DNA from: Pseudarcicella hirudinis
Lineage (GTDB): Bacteria; Bacteroidota; Bacteroidia; Cytophagales; Spirosomataceae
Assembly (NCBI RefSeq): GCF_900115665.1
Contig: NZ_FOXH01000006.1
Location: forward strand, 248,001-312,000
Direction: 5' to 3'
DNA length: 64,000 nucleotides
Position numbers and translations under genes: made by a program. Under the pieces are notes generated by a model that was not told the origin of the DNA, did no database searches, and saw only the letters and a list, made by a program, of their open reading frames with translations. This document shows positions 8,331-17,938 of the stretch, piece after piece (the first letter of the stretch is position 1; each line of letters begins with the position of its first letter).

Positions 8331-8927
8331 ATGAGTAGCCCTGTAAAACCAACAAGTATGAATGGAGAACTCCTGCTTTGGAACCGTTTCAGAGAAGGAG
8401 ATGAGAAGGCCTTTGCTCAGATTTCCAGACAATATTATCGTACTCTTGCTCATTACGGAGGCAAATTTACGCCTAATTCTCAGGTTATTGAGGATGCCAT
8501 TCAGGACTTGCTGATTAGTCTTTGGGTAAAAAGAGCCTCTTTGAAAGAAATAGAGTCTGTTAAATTTTACCTGTTAAAGTCTTTCAGAAATCAACTTTTC
8601 AAAAATCTTAAAAAATTTAAGGCTTCAGAATTAGACAATACTTCAATAGAAGAAACAGATGTGGTTTTTTCTTTTGAGGAATCTTATATTAAGGAAGAAA
8701 CCGATAAACATTTTAAGGAAAGCATTTCTTTATCAATGAGCCAGCTGCCTGAACGTCAGAAAGAAGTTATCTATCTGCGTTTTTATCAGGATCTATCTGT
8801 CGAGGAAATTTCTCAGCTGTTTCATATCAAACCTCAGTCAGTCAGTAATGTTATTCAGCGGGCTTTAGCCAATCTTCGTGAAAGCTGGCAACTGACGATT
8901 TCCCTTCTTTTATGGCTTACGATCTAG
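8331..8927 (+). CDS. ECF RNA polymerase sigma factor, SusC/FecI type
   Basis: A 198-residue extracytoplasmic-function sigma factor. Region 2 covers about residues 15-85 (FREGDEKAFAQISRQYYRTL, then VIEDAIQDLLISLW) and region 4 about 125-185 (LSMSQLPERQKEVIYLRFY, then LSVEEISQLFHIKPQSVSNVI). The tail WQLTISLLLWLTI is unusually hydrophobic, a trait shared with the second sigma factor in this window. With the FecR gene 117 bp downstream it forms a regulatory pair: substrate binding at the outer-membrane SusC is signalled through FecR to release this sigma factor, which then transcribes the susC/susD genes. The upstream Met was kept as start; Met11 is possible. Confidence 0.9.
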   Translation: MSSPVKPTSMNGELLLWNRFREGDEKAFAQISRQYYRTLAHYGGKFTPNSQVIEDAIQDLLISLWVKRASLKEIESVKFYLLKSFRNQLFKNLKKFKASELDNTSIEETDVVFSFEESYIKEETDKHFKESISLSMSQLPERQKEVIYLRFYQDLSVEEISQLFHIKPQSVSNVIQRALANLRESWQLTISLLLWLTI

Positions 8928-9044
8928 CCAGAAAATCAGTATTTTAAACTTTTTTGTATAATTCTTAAAAAAAATTATCTTTTAGTGGGTATCCGCCACA
9001 GGTAATCCGGATGTTAGCAGTAGAAAAGCTACAGCAGACATTTT

Positions 9045-10160
9045 ATGAAAGAAAATCAGGATTACCATCATCTTTTGGAAAATCCAAACTTCAGGGCCTG
9101 GGTTTTAGGAGAAAGACCTCAGGATGAGAACGATTGGATTAATTGGATTAAAGAAGACATTTCAGGAACAAGAAAGGAAGAGGTTGAAAAGGCAAAAACC
9201 ATTATCAGGGAATTGCATGGAAAACCCGCCGGATTAGATGAACAGTATATTGAAGAGCAAGTGCAAAAAGCACTCTTTGAGGCCAAACGACTGGAATTGA
9301 ATTCTGCTGAGGAAGAGCCTGTTTTGCCTTTATTGTGGTCGAGATACTGGATGGCCGCCGCCTCTGTATTGTTATTATTGGGAATGAGCTGGTATGGGCT
9401 GCTCAAAAACAATATAAAACCGGAAGAAGAATTGTATCATCGGCAGGTAACAGAAGCCGGAGAACTTAATGATCTGGTAGAAATCACAAACGACGGAAAT
9501 ACTGATAAATTAATCCGATTGCCTGATGGAAGTTCCGTGGCGCTGCACCAGCAAAGTAAGCTGAGTTATCAAAGGAAATTCGATGGTTCAAAAAGGGAAG
9601 TATATCTGATCGGGGAAGCCTTTTTTGAAGTTGCCAAAAATCCGGAAAGACCATTCTTTGTGTATTCAAATGAGCTGATAACCAAAGTTTTGGGAACAAG
9701 CTTCAGGATAAAATCTTTCGGAAAAGATAAGGAAATCAGGGTAATTGTGAAAACCGGGAAGGTTGCTGTTTTTACGATGAATGATGAGAAGGCAAAAAGC
9801 CTTAAAAATAACCGGGAACTGACCGGAATGCTATTAACCCCTAATCAGCAGGCCATTTTTCAAAGGGATGAGGTAAGGTTGGTCAGAACAATTATCCCCA
9901 ATCCGGAAATACTGATGTTACCGGTTGAAAATCAGAAGTTTGAGTTTAATGCTACCCCCGTTTCCGAAGTACTGGAGACACTTGAAAGAGCCTACGGAGT
10001 TGATATCGTCTTTGACGAAGAAGTGATGGCAAAATGTACAATCACCGCTAAACTGGGAAATGAACCATTATTTGAAAAGCTGAATTGGATTTGCTCAATT
10101 ATTGAAGCGAGTTACCAGGTGAGCGACGGCCAGATTATAATTTCAGGAAAACCTTGCTAA
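9045..10160 (+). CDS. FecR-family anti-sigma factor (DUF4974)
   Basis: A 371-residue single-pass inner-membrane regulator. Residues 1-100 are cytoplasmic and bind the sigma factor; a transmembrane helix spans about 102-120 (WMAAASVLLLLGMSWYGLL); the rest is periplasmic. The FecR core is clear: LIRLPDGSSVALHQQSKLSY, REVYLIGEAFFEVAKN and VLGTSFRIKS near residues 160-230. The C-terminal ~70 residues form the STN-like DUF4974 domain (FNATPVSEVLETLERAYGV). It sits between its sigma factor and the STN-bearing SusC, the standard order for trans-envelope signalling loci. Its core is very similar to the second FecR of this window (32926-34020), which suggests recent common ancestry of the two modules. 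Confidence 0.92.
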   Translation: MKENQDYHHLLENPNFRAWVLGERPQDENDWINWIKEDISGTRKEEVEKAKTIIRELHGKPAGLDEQYIEEQVQKALFEAKRLELNSAEEEPVLPLLWSRYWMAAASVLLLLGMSWYGLLKNNIKPEEELYHRQVTEAGELNDLVEITNDGNTDKLIRLPDGSSVALHQQSKLSYQRKFDGSKREVYLIGEAFFEVAKNPERPFFVYSNELITKVLGTSFRIKSFGKDKEIRVIVKTGKVAVFTMNDEKAKSLKNNRELTGMLLTPNQQAIFQRDEVRLVRTIIPNPEILMLPVENQKFEFNATPVSEVLETLERAYGVDIVFDEEVMAKCTITAKLGNEPLFEKLNWICSIIEASYQVSDGQIIISGKPC

Positions 10161-10222
10161 TGATAAATCTTTAAACGAAAAAAAATGACTTGTAATTCTT
10201 CCTAACCAAGTATGCCAAAAAA

Positions 10223-10285
10223 GGGATGAAGATGCGCCAACATCATTCACCCCCAAATCAATCCCCGTTCTTACTGTTTTGTAAG
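10223..10285 (+). promoter_or_regulatory. Double-hairpin leader upstream of susC (locus 1)
   Basis: Hairpin A pairs GGGATGAAGATG (10223-10234) imperfectly with CATCATTCACCC (10241-10252). It contains AAGATGCgccAACATCATT (10229-10247), which differs from the locus 2 leader only at the three loop bases. Hairpin B is CTTAC (10270-10274) paired with GTAAG (10281-10285). Both precede the susC start by 70-130 nt, so they probably lie in the mRNA leader. Confidence 0.5.
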
Positions 10286-10353
10286 CATCCTAATGTAGTA
10301 GGATGAAGGGATCCTTTTTGCCAAATTTTCCAACCAGCAAATTATTCAAATGT

Positions 10354-13300
10354 ATGAAAAAAAATGTACGATCGCATCAACTTTTGCGAAAAATCATGAA
10401 AATCAGTCTGCTACAAATTGTCCTGTCTATGCTGTTTGTGAGTGCTTCATTTGCACACACCAGTAACGCTCAGGAACTACTTAATAAGAAAGTAACGCTT
10501 CATCTTAAGGCTGTTGAAGTGGAGAAAGTAATACTTAAACTGGAAAAATCAGTTGGGGTAAACTTCATGTACAGTCCGGAGCTGATACAATCCAAAAGAA
10601 AAATTTCGGTAGAAGCTTCAGACAGACCTTTGTCTATTGTGTTGTCTGAAATTTTTGGCCCGTTAAACATCAGATATGAGGTTTTCGGAGAACAGATTCT
10701 GCTGAAAAGACTGCAAACCGGATCTTCAAATGCGAAAGAAGAATCTATGCAGGAGGTTGAAATACTGGAAAGAAATGTATCAGGGGTAATAACTGATGAT
10801 AAAAAAGAACCTGTTCCGGGAGTAAGTGTCCAGATTAAAGGAACAACCAGGGGCGTGGTCAGTGATGTAAACGGACAATATAAAATCACTGTTCCGAATG
10901 AAAAGGCGGTGCTTGTATTTACTTCTGTTGGTTATCTGAAGAAAGAAGTGGAAGTTGGAAATCAGTCAATTATTGACATTGTTTTGCAAACCGACAATAA
11001 ATCGCTTGACGAGGTGGTCGTGGTAGGTTATGGAACCGTTAAGAAAGGCGATCTGACGGGTGCGGTTACTACAATTTCTTCGAAAGATTTTCAAAATACG
11101 GTAAATACAAACGTTGGCCAGGCTTTGCAGGGACGTTCTACGGGCGTTCAGGTTACCCAGAATACAGGCCGTCCGGGAGATGCTCCGGTTGTCCGGATCC
11201 GTGGTGTCGGAACAACAGGGAATAGCAATCCTTTGTATGTTATAGATGGTGTTATTACAGATCAGGGAATTAATAACATCAACCCTGATGATATCGAAAG
11301 TATGTCGGTTTTAAAAGATGCCGCTTCTTCTGCAATTTACGGAGCCCGTGCCGCAAATGGTGTGATTTTAATTACGACAAAAAGAGGAAAGGCCGGACAG
11401 GCAAAAATCAATTTCAGCAGTTATTACGGGGTGCAGAAAGCCTGGAGATTGCCAACTATGTTAAATGCCACCCAATTTGCTACCTTACAGAATGAGGCTC
11501 GTACCAATGCCGGTTTACCGGTTTATTGGGGCAGATTGGATACCTTGGGTGTAGGCAATGATAAAGTAGCGGAAGTGTTTCAGGAAGCTCCGATCCAGAA
11601 CTATAATCTGTCCATTTCCGGGGGTTCTGAGAAATCTCAATATGCTGTTTCAATGGGATACTTTGCCCAGGAAGGAATAGGAATCGGGGTAAAATACAAT
11701 CGTTTATCATTAAATGTTACTTCAGACCACCAGCTTACAAGCAAATTCAAGTTTGGAAATAGCCTTTCTTTAACTAAAGGGAAGGAAACCAGCGGACAAT
11801 GGAATGAGACTTTTGTAAATGCAATCCGTTTTTCACCGACTATTCCTTACAAATTTCCGGACGGTTCCTATGGTTATGGCGTACGCCCGGGAGAGCAGCT
11901 TGGTTACCTGGCTTCTGTGCCGAATGCCTATATGATTCAAAACGATCTGGCACGTTACCGCTTGCTGGGAAATCTTTATGCAGAATACCTGATTTTGCCA
12001 TCACTGAAGTTCAGAACGACGATAGGAACAGATTTGCTGATTGATGACAGAATTAACTTTACACCGACTTATGCCTTCGGTGGTCGTACCAATACCGTCA
12101 ATACCTTAGACAGATCCTATGCAAACAGCACTACCTGGCTTAACGAAAATACCCTTTCCTATGACCATACTTTTACCGGAAAACATGCTGTTTCGGCATT
12201 GGTAGGTTATACCCAGCAATCGAACCGTTATGATTTATTCTCTGCACACCGTGAGAGTTTCCCGAATAATGATATCAGAGTATTGGATGCCGGAGCCTTG
12301 AATGACCGGGCAAGAGGAACCGCTTCGGAATGGTCAATCCGTTCTTATATCGGTCGGCTGAATTATAATTTCGATGATAAATACCTTGTTTCTGCCAATG
12401 TCCGTGTGGATGGTTCTTCGAGATTCGGGCCATCTAACCGTTATGGTGTTTTCCCTTCTTTTGCAGCGGCATGGCGTGTTTCCAATGAGAATTTCATGAA
12501 GGAAATTAACGCTATCTCAGATTTGAAAGTTCGTGCAAGCTGGGGGCAATTGGGGAATCAGGAAATTGGTTTATATGCCTTTACCAGTGGTTTGGATTTA
12601 AGCCAGAACTATGTACTTGGTACAGCACAGGGGATTGCTCCGGGTGCAGCACCAACTTCTATCGGGAATCCGAATATCAAATGGGAAACTACTACGATGC
12701 AGGATATCGGATTTGATTTATCACTTTTCAATCATCAGATTACAGTTACGGCCGATTATTTCTCAAAACTTACTTCAGATATGCTGGTACAGGTTCCGAT
12801 TCCGGGAACAACCGGGGTGTCAACAGCTCCTTATCAGAACGTAGGATCTGTACGAAATTCAGGATTTGAATTAGGGGTTACGTATCGCAAAGGCACAGGA
12901 GATTTCAAATATGATCTGAACGCCAATGTTTCTACCATTAAAAATGAGGTGGTTTCTCTGGCAGGATTACCGATTATTTCCGGCGTATTTAAAACAGCTG
13001 AAGGGCATCCGATCAACTCGATTTTTGGCTATGTGCAGGAAGGTGTATTCCAGACTCAGGAAGATATCAACAAACATGCTACCCAGTTAAATGCCAAACC
13101 GGGAGATATTATGTGGAAGGATATTAACAACGACGGGGTAATTAATGACCTTGACCGTGATTATATCGGAAATACGATTCCAAGATTAAGCTTTGGTTTT
13201 ACTTCAAATATGAGTTACAAAAACTTTGATCTGAGTATTTTTATTCAGGGAATTGCCGGAAGGGAAATTTATATAGATGGAACCGGAGGACGCCGCCTGA

Positions 13301-13662
13301 TGGATAATTTTGACAATACCACGGCCGATTATCTGGGTCGCTGGACAGGCCCCGGCACAAGTAATCATGTTCCGCGCATAGTCTGGGGTGATCCGAGTAA
13401 TAACCGCAGAACTTCAGATTTCTGGGTTTATAGCGCCAGTTATGCCCGTATTAAAAATGTTCAGTTAGGATACACTTTTCCAAAAGGTACTTTAGGACTT
13501 GAAAGAATCAGACTTTACACAAGCTGTCAGAACCTGCTTACATTCACACCTTACCCTTGGTTTGATCCTGAAGTCGGGGCAGGGATAGATAATAATTTTA
13601 CGAGTTTGATGACTTATCCTCAACCACGTACAATTTTATTCGGCATCAATCTGGGCTTTTAA
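10354..13662 (+). CDS. SusC-family TonB-dependent receptor with STN domain
   Basis: Outer-membrane importer of about 1102 residues for oligosaccharides or other TonB substrates. The frame opens at 10303, but the start at 10354 (MKKNVRSHQLLRKIMKISLLQ) gives a normal signal peptide ending near SFAHTSNAQ. Order of domains (numbered from 10354): STN signalling domain about 40-110; CarboxypepD-reg-like domain about 138-215 (VSGVITDDKKEPVPGVSVQIKG); SusC signature DEVVVVGYGTVKKGDLTGAV near 220; plug domain to about 345 (GVGTTGNSNPLYVIDGVITD, LKDAASSAIYGARAANGVILITTKRGK); then the 22-strand beta-barrel ending in FGINLGF with a terminal aromatic. The STN domain fits control by the FecR/ECF pair just upstream. 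Substrate is unknown because no hydrolase follows SusD in this unit. Confidence 0.95.
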   Translation: MKKNVRSHQLLRKIMKISLLQIVLSMLFVSASFAHTSNAQELLNKKVTLHLKAVEVEKVILKLEKSVGVNFMYSPELIQSKRKISVEASDRPLSIVLSEIFGPLNIRYEVFGEQILLKRLQTGSSNAKEESMQEVEILERNVSGVITDDKKEPVPGVSVQIKGTTRGVVSDVNGQYKITVPNEKAVLVFTSVGYLKKEVEVGNQSIIDIVLQTDNKSLDEVVVVGYGTVKKGDLTGAVTTISSKDFQNTVNTNVGQALQGRSTGVQVTQNTGRPGDAPVVRIRGVGTTGNSNPLYVIDGVITDQGINNINPDDIESMSVLKDAASSAIYGARAANGVILITTKRGKAGQAKINFSSYYGVQKAWRLPTMLNATQFATLQNEARTNAGLPVYWGRLDTLGVGNDKVAEVFQEAPIQNYNLSISGGSEKSQYAVSMGYFAQEGIGIGVKYNRLSLNVTSDHQLTSKFKFGNSLSLTKGKETSGQWNETFVNAIRFSPTIPYKFPDGSYGYGVRPGEQLGYLASVPNAYMIQNDLARYRLLGNLYAEYLILPSLKFRTTIGTDLLIDDRINFTPTYAFGGRTNTVNTLDRSYANSTTWLNENTLSYDHTFTGKHAVSALVGYTQQSNRYDLFSAHRESFPNNDIRVLDAGALNDRARGTASEWSIRSYIGRLNYNFDDKYLVSANVRVDGSSRFGPSNRYGVFPSFAAAWRVSNENFMKEINAISDLKVRASWGQLGNQEIGLYAFTSGLDLSQNYVLGTAQGIAPGAAPTSIGNPNIKWETTTMQDIGFDLSLFNHQITVTADYFSKLTSDMLVQVPIPGTTGVSTAPYQNVGSVRNSGFELGVTYRKGTGDFKYDLNANVSTIKNEVVSLAGLPIISGVFKTAEGHPINSIFGYVQEGVFQTQEDINKHATQLNAKPGDIMWKDINNDGVINDLDRDYIGNTIPRLSFGFTSNMSYKNFDLSIFIQGIAGREIYIDGTGGRRLMDNFDNTTADYLGRWTGPGTSNHVPRIVWGDPSNNRRTSDFWVYSASYARIKNVQLGYTFPKGTLGLERIRLYTSCQNLLTFTPYPWFDPEVGAGIDNNFTSLMTYPQPRTILFGINLGF

Positions 13663-13678
13663 TTAAGGAATTTTAACG

Positions 13679-15124
13679 ATGAAAAACATGAGAAAAATAT
13701 ATTTTCTGGCAGCCGCATTAATAATGACAAGCTGCGACAAAGACTTTCTTGAAAAACAACCTTTAAATGTTGTTACTACAGACAATTTTTATAAAACTTC
13801 CGATGATGCCATAAGAGCGGTAAACGCTGCTTACAAACCATTGATGTATAATGGATTAGGGCAGTTTGGACTGGATCGTTTCGGGAACTATCTGGCTGGT
13901 GATGCGGTGTCGTCGGGAGATAATGCAGATTGGGCACAGGTAGAAAACCTTTCAGTAACTGCTGATAACGGAGCTATCAGAAGTACCTGGAATGCAGCTT
14001 ATCAGGGGATTCTGAGGGCCAATCTGGTTTTGGAAAAAGTCCCGGGAATTACGATGGATGCGACCCTCAAAAAGAGAGTGCTGGCAGAGGCCTCTTTCCT
14101 GAGAGCAATCTATTATCACTATCTGATTTTACTATTCGGGGATGTTCCGTTAATTACCAGGCAGCAGGTTAATCCAAGTGAGTTTCTTGTTCCGAGAAAT
14201 GCCAAAGAAGAAGTGTATCAGCAGATTATCAAAGACTTGCAGTCAGCAGAAGCTGGATTGCCTTTGTCATATGGTGCAGCGGATCTGGGAAGAGTTACAC
14301 AGGGTGCGGCCAAAGGATTTTTAGCCAAAGTGTATCTGTATAGAAAACAATGGCCGGAAGCTGCTGCCAAAGCGAAAGAGGTGGTTGATTCTAAGGTTTA
14401 CAGCCTTTTTGATCGTTATTTCGATAATTTTGAATTGGCCACAGAAAATGGGAAAGAATCGATTTTTGAAGTACAATATGCTTCTTTTCTGGGCGGTTTG
14501 GGAAATCAGACCAATAACTATGATGCGCCGAGAGGCTCTGGCTTTACATTGGACGGAGGCTATGGGTATGGTTCCCCGACTAAATTTTTTGTAAATTCTT
14601 TTGCGCCTAATGATCCGCGTCTGGGATATAGTATTTTCAGAAACGGAGATGTTTTTCAGGGAATTACGTATAGTTCTTCTACTTCTCCGACGGGATACAG
14701 CCCAAGAAAATATGTAGTAGGAAAAGGTGCGAATATCGGGAAAAGTGATGACCCTAAAAACTATATTCTTATGCGTTATGCCGATTTGCTGCTGATTTAT
14801 GCGGAAGCATTAAACGAGTCCGGAAAAACTACTGAAGCAGCGGATCCGATTAATATCATTCATGCCAGAAAAGATGTCAATATTGCACCGATTCAGACAG
14901 GGCTTACACAAGACCAAATGAGGACTGCTATTAAACAGGAACGTAATTTCGAATTAGGTCTGGAAGGCCACCGCTGGTTTGATTTAGTTCGCTGGGGCGA
15001 CGCCGCTACTTATCTGAAGTCTATCGGAAAAACCAATTTCAGAGATGGAATCAGTGAATTACTTCCGATTCCACAGGCGGAAAGAGATATTAATCCTAAG
15101 CTTACACAAAATAAAGGATATTAA
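13679..15124 (+). CDS. SusD/RagB-family outer-membrane lipoprotein
   Basis: A 481-residue surface glycan-binding lid of the SusCD importer. The signal MKNMRKIYFLAAALIMTSC ends in a lipobox with Cys19, followed by DKDFLEKQPLN, a typical SusD mature N-terminus. The TPR-rich helical body includes AEASFLRAIYYHYLILLFGDVPL and QGAAKGFLAKVYLYRKQW. The C-terminal RagB/SusD signature is NYILMRYADLLLIYAEALNE with FELGLEGHRWFDLVRWG, ending in LLPIPQAERDINPKLTQNKGY. It starts 16 bp after susC and is followed by a strong terminator, so this regulon ends with the importer. Length is normal. Confidence 0.95.
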   Translation: MKNMRKIYFLAAALIMTSCDKDFLEKQPLNVVTTDNFYKTSDDAIRAVNAAYKPLMYNGLGQFGLDRFGNYLAGDAVSSGDNADWAQVENLSVTADNGAIRSTWNAAYQGILRANLVLEKVPGITMDATLKKRVLAEASFLRAIYYHYLILLFGDVPLITRQQVNPSEFLVPRNAKEEVYQQIIKDLQSAEAGLPLSYGAADLGRVTQGAAKGFLAKVYLYRKQWPEAAAKAKEVVDSKVYSLFDRYFDNFELATENGKESIFEVQYASFLGGLGNQTNNYDAPRGSGFTLDGGYGYGSPTKFFVNSFAPNDPRLGYSIFRNGDVFQGITYSSSTSPTGYSPRKYVVGKGANIGKSDDPKNYILMRYADLLLIYAEALNESGKTTEAADPINIIHARKDVNIAPIQTGLTQDQMRTAIKQERNFELGLEGHRWFDLVRWGDAATYLKSIGKTNFRDGISELLPIPQAERDINPKLTQNKGY

Positions 15125-15141
15125 TACCTGATAATGAACAC

Positions 15142-15178
15142 AAAAGGCTGCCCCGGTGAAATGCTGAGGCAGCCTTTT
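15142..15178. terminator. Bidirectional rho-independent terminator
   Basis: AAAAGGCTGCC (15142-15152) pairs perfectly with GGCAGCCTTTT (15168-15178) across a 15-nt loop, with A- and T-runs at the ends. It separates the plus-strand SusD gene from the convergent DUF2231 gene. Confidence 0.9.
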
Positions 15179-15201
15179 CTTATTACAGGCAAGTGAAAAT
15201 A

Positions 15202-16560
15202 CTATTTTGAACCGAGATTGATAACTCCGTCCTCCGGGCCTTTTATGGATGTTCCGAAGGTATAAATTCTCTTTAAAGACGGGAGTTTTCTCAATTGAGT
15301 CAGACTGCTTTCTGTAATTTTGGTTTCGTTAAGGTTGAGCGCTTCAAGATGAGGCATTTTACTTAAATAATTACTGAAAGCATCTGAAACCGGATTTTTT
15401 TCGACACGAAGTTTTTCCAGATTGGTACAATCTTTCAAAAAGTCAAAATCATTATCTGTCAGCCCGTTTTCGGAAAGATTCAGCCAGATGATATTTTTGG
15501 CAAGAGGGCTTAGTAATTTCCTTAATTCTGAACCTTTTTTACCTGAATTGGAAGGCAGGGTGATGTCGAGCATTACTGGTTTCTGAAGCATCACCCGGGC
15601 TTCGAAACCCGAATTTCTAAGATTTATCACCAGATTATTATCCAGTGTCAGAGGAATAGCAGGATTAATTTTCTGAGAAATTTCCGTTTCCTTTTCATTC
15701 GGAACAAGTCCTCCCAATCCTAAAAATGAAGCAATCTGAGGTTTTATGATTTCATTTCCTTTCAATTCTGCCAATTTCTTTCCTTCGGTTGCCATAGCCT
15801 TTTCAATCCACCATCTTATAATTTCGGTTTCTGTTTTTGTCAGGGGTGTTTTTCCATCTGAAGGCATAAATTCTTTATGGGCAGGATCAAGCGTAATTCG
15901 TTTGAAGAGTTCACTTTCGGCTAATTTTCCGGCTACAACCGCCGGACCATTTTTTCCGCCTTTTTTCAGGCTTGTCAAACTTTCGACAGATAAATTTCCC
16001 TTGAGTTTTCCGCCCTGATGACATTGGGAACAGCGTTTTTCGAGTATCGGCTGAACAACGTCTTCAAAGATAAAGGCTTGTTCTGCCGAAACAGGTTTCT
16101 CCCTTTTTGTTTTGGTTAATTCTGCTAAACTAAGGTAATCGCTTCCATGCGTCAGATTTCCGCCCAGATGCCCGCTGTAGCTCATGAGACCCAGTAAACA
16201 GACAGAGAGTGCACTGAAAATTCTGGAAGAAACAGGAATAATCAGCCTGACTTTTGGATGAGTTAACAGGAATAAAATCCCGGAAAAGAGGGCAATGCCA
16301 ATTCCCGAGTTCTTATGATGTCTGAGTAATGTAGTGTCATAATCCCCGGTTAAGGACAATAAATAGCCAAAGATGCAGGCAATAACAGCTGAACAGAAAC
16401 CTGCAAAAAGTGTAAATGAAACCGCACTTTTGAGAACCTGGTATTTCGGGAAGTATGAAACCAGGTCAAAAATTACTGCCAGCAGCAAAAAACCGATGGG
16501 TAAATGGACAATCAAAGGATGCAGCCGTCCGAAAAAAGTAATAATGTCTAATAGAATCAT
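15202..16560 (-). CDS. DUF2231 membrane protein with c-type cytochrome and leucine-rich C-terminus
   Basis: A 452-residue inner-membrane protein. The N-terminal DUF2231 region (FFGRLHPLIVHLPIGFLLLAV) has four hydrophobic segments at about residues 14-36, 47-70, 86-104 and 110-130. A periplasmic cytochrome c-like domain follows, with the heme motif CSQCH at 177-181 and GKLKGNLSVESL after it, of the PSC-type found in Planctomycetes. The last ~150 residues are leucine-rich-repeat-like (IIWLNLSENGLTDNDFDFLK, LEKLRVEKNPVSDAF, LEALNLNETKITESSLTQL). It is the distal member of a minus-strand group with DUF1501 and DUF1553 genes, cut off from them by an ATPase gene. It is probably an electron-transfer partner of that system, but its reaction is unknown. 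Confidence 0.82.
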   Translation of the reverse strand: MILLDIITFFGRLHPLIVHLPIGFLLLAVIFDLVSYFPKYQVLKSAVSFTLFAGFCSAVIACIFGYLLSLTGDYDTTLLRHHKNSGIGIALFSGILFLLTHPKVRLIIPVSSRIFSALSVCLLGLMSYSGHLGGNLTHGSDYLSLAELTKTKREKPVSAEQAFIFEDVVQPILEKRCSQCHQGGKLKGNLSVESLTSLKKGGKNGPAVVAGKLAESELFKRITLDPAHKEFMPSDGKTPLTKTETEIIRWWIEKAMATEGKKLAELKGNEIIKPQIASFLGLGGLVPNEKETEISQKINPAIPLTLDNNLVINLRNSGFEARVMLQKPVMLDITLPSNSGKKGSELRKLLSPLAKNIIWLNLSENGLTDNDFDFLKDCTNLEKLRVEKNPVSDAFSNYLSKMPHLEALNLNETKITESSLTQLRKLPSLKRIYTFGTSIKGPEDGVINLGSK

Positions 16561-16653
16561 TTATTCATGGATTGAGCCTTTGAAGTGACCATAAAATGGT
16601 ACTGGTCTGATTCTGTTGAAAGAATTTTTACCTGTTATAGTCAAACCCCAAGG

Positions 16654-17820
16654 TTAATTTATTTGTGGTAATTCATTTTCTAAAAAATCATATAAATTAT
16701 ATACTTTCAGTCCCTCCATCTTAAGATAACTTTCTCCGCCCGGAATAATGATAAATTGTTTATCAGGGCTTAAATCTTTTACACTCTCAAAAAATCCTCT
16801 TGAGACAGTCGGACTGTTGGATAATTTTATTTCTACAAATATTTTTTTACCTGTAGGACTGATCATGACCAAATCTACTTCTGCTCCCACTTGTGTACGA
16901 TAGAAAAACAATTGCCAGTCATACCCGAGATTTCTTTTTATTTGTTCTATTACATAGCCTTCCCAGGAAGCGCCAACTATTGGATTTTGCAGTAACTGGT
17001 CGTAACTAATCACACGTGCTAACTGATGTAATATACCTGAATCACGGAAGTATATTTTTGGAGATTTTACCAGTCTTTTTGTGATATTTACATGATATGG
17101 TTGTAAGCGTTGGATAATAAAACTTCCTTCCAATAAATCTAAATATCTGTTAATTGTCGGAGAACTGACGCCCAGTGACCTGCTTAAGTCGTTCATGTTA
17201 ACTAAGTTGCCATTCAGATGGCTAAGCATTTCTAATAACTTCCGGGTTATCTCAGTACTCACTCCATAGCCCAGTGTTTGTAAGTCCCGCTCTATGAAAG
17301 TCTGGATGAAACTTCCAAGCCAGCGAAAACTCTGCGACTCCTTCGGAGCATTCAGCGCATCCGGGAAGCCCCCTTTCAGCCAGTGAGTTTCCATGGAAAC
17401 CTGTGGGAATACCTCTGTTAATGACAAGGGAGAAAGCTCAGTATAAGCTATTCTTCCCGCCAATGTTTCTGATGCCCCCTTTATCAGGTCCGGAGAAGCC
17501 GAACCCAGCAGAATGAATCGGGCCGGACGACGGTCCTGGTCAACCAATGCCCGGATCAGTGCAAAAACCCTTGGCATTCGTTGCACTTCGTCTATGATTA
17601 TGCATTTATCAGAATGACTATTTAAGAAAGTTTCAGCATCATCCAAACGCCTTAAATCAGTATCTAATTCTAAGTCAAGATAAAGAGTTGATATATCAAT
17701 CTGTTTTTGTAGCCATTTTGCTAAAGTTGTCTTACCAACCTGTCTTGGGCCAATAATTCCAACTACCGGAAAAAATGATAAATCATCAATTAATTGCGAA
17801 GTAATCGTTCTTTTGAACAT
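16654..17820 (-). CDS. AAA ATPase with DUF4143 domain
   Basis: A 388-residue cytoplasmic protein. The N-terminal AAA module (AAA_14 type) has Walker A GPRQVGKTTLAKWL near residues 23-36 and Walker B CIIIDEVQRMP near 72-82, with a sensor-like FILLGSASPDL. The C-terminal DUF4143 part contains a winged-helix-like SRSLGVSSPTINRYLDLLEGSFII and a PD-(D/E)XK-like EVDLVMISPTGKKIFVEIKLS. Such proteins are sporadically distributed, often solitary, and of unknown biological role. It lies on the same strand between the DUF1501 and DUF2231-cytochrome genes, with gaps of 118 and 93 bp on either side, unlike the 4-bp gap inside the DUF1553/DUF1501 pair. This suggests later insertion. Confidence 0.88.
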   Translation of the reverse strand: MFKRTITSQLIDDLSFFPVVGIIGPRQVGKTTLAKWLQKQIDISTLYLDLELDTDLRRLDDAETFLNSHSDKCIIIDEVQRMPRVFALIRALVDQDRRPARFILLGSASPDLIKGASETLAGRIAYTELSPLSLTEVFPQVSMETHWLKGGFPDALNAPKESQSFRWLGSFIQTFIERDLQTLGYGVSTEITRKLLEMLSHLNGNLVNMNDLSRSLGVSSPTINRYLDLLEGSFIIQRLQPYHVNITKRLVKSPKIYFRDSGILHQLARVISYDQLLQNPIVGASWEGYVIEQIKRNLGYDWQLFFYRTQVGAEVDLVMISPTGKKIFVEIKLSNSPTVSRGFFESVKDLSPDKQFIIIPGGESYLKMEGLKVYNLYDFLENELPQIN

Positions 17821-17938
17821 TGAAATAGTAAAGTTGTATTTTAATTTTTCAATGTAAATTTATGATTAAATCTTCTAAAATACAACACATTCTGAGACAG
17901 GCAGATCCCCAGGAATTAAAAAAAGGCTTTTCAGGAAA

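Noticed and set aside
16654-17820. Insertion sequence or transposase call for the ATPase region
   Set aside because: The protein is an AAA/DUF4143 ATPase with no transposase motif, and I saw no terminal inverted repeats or target duplication at its flanks.
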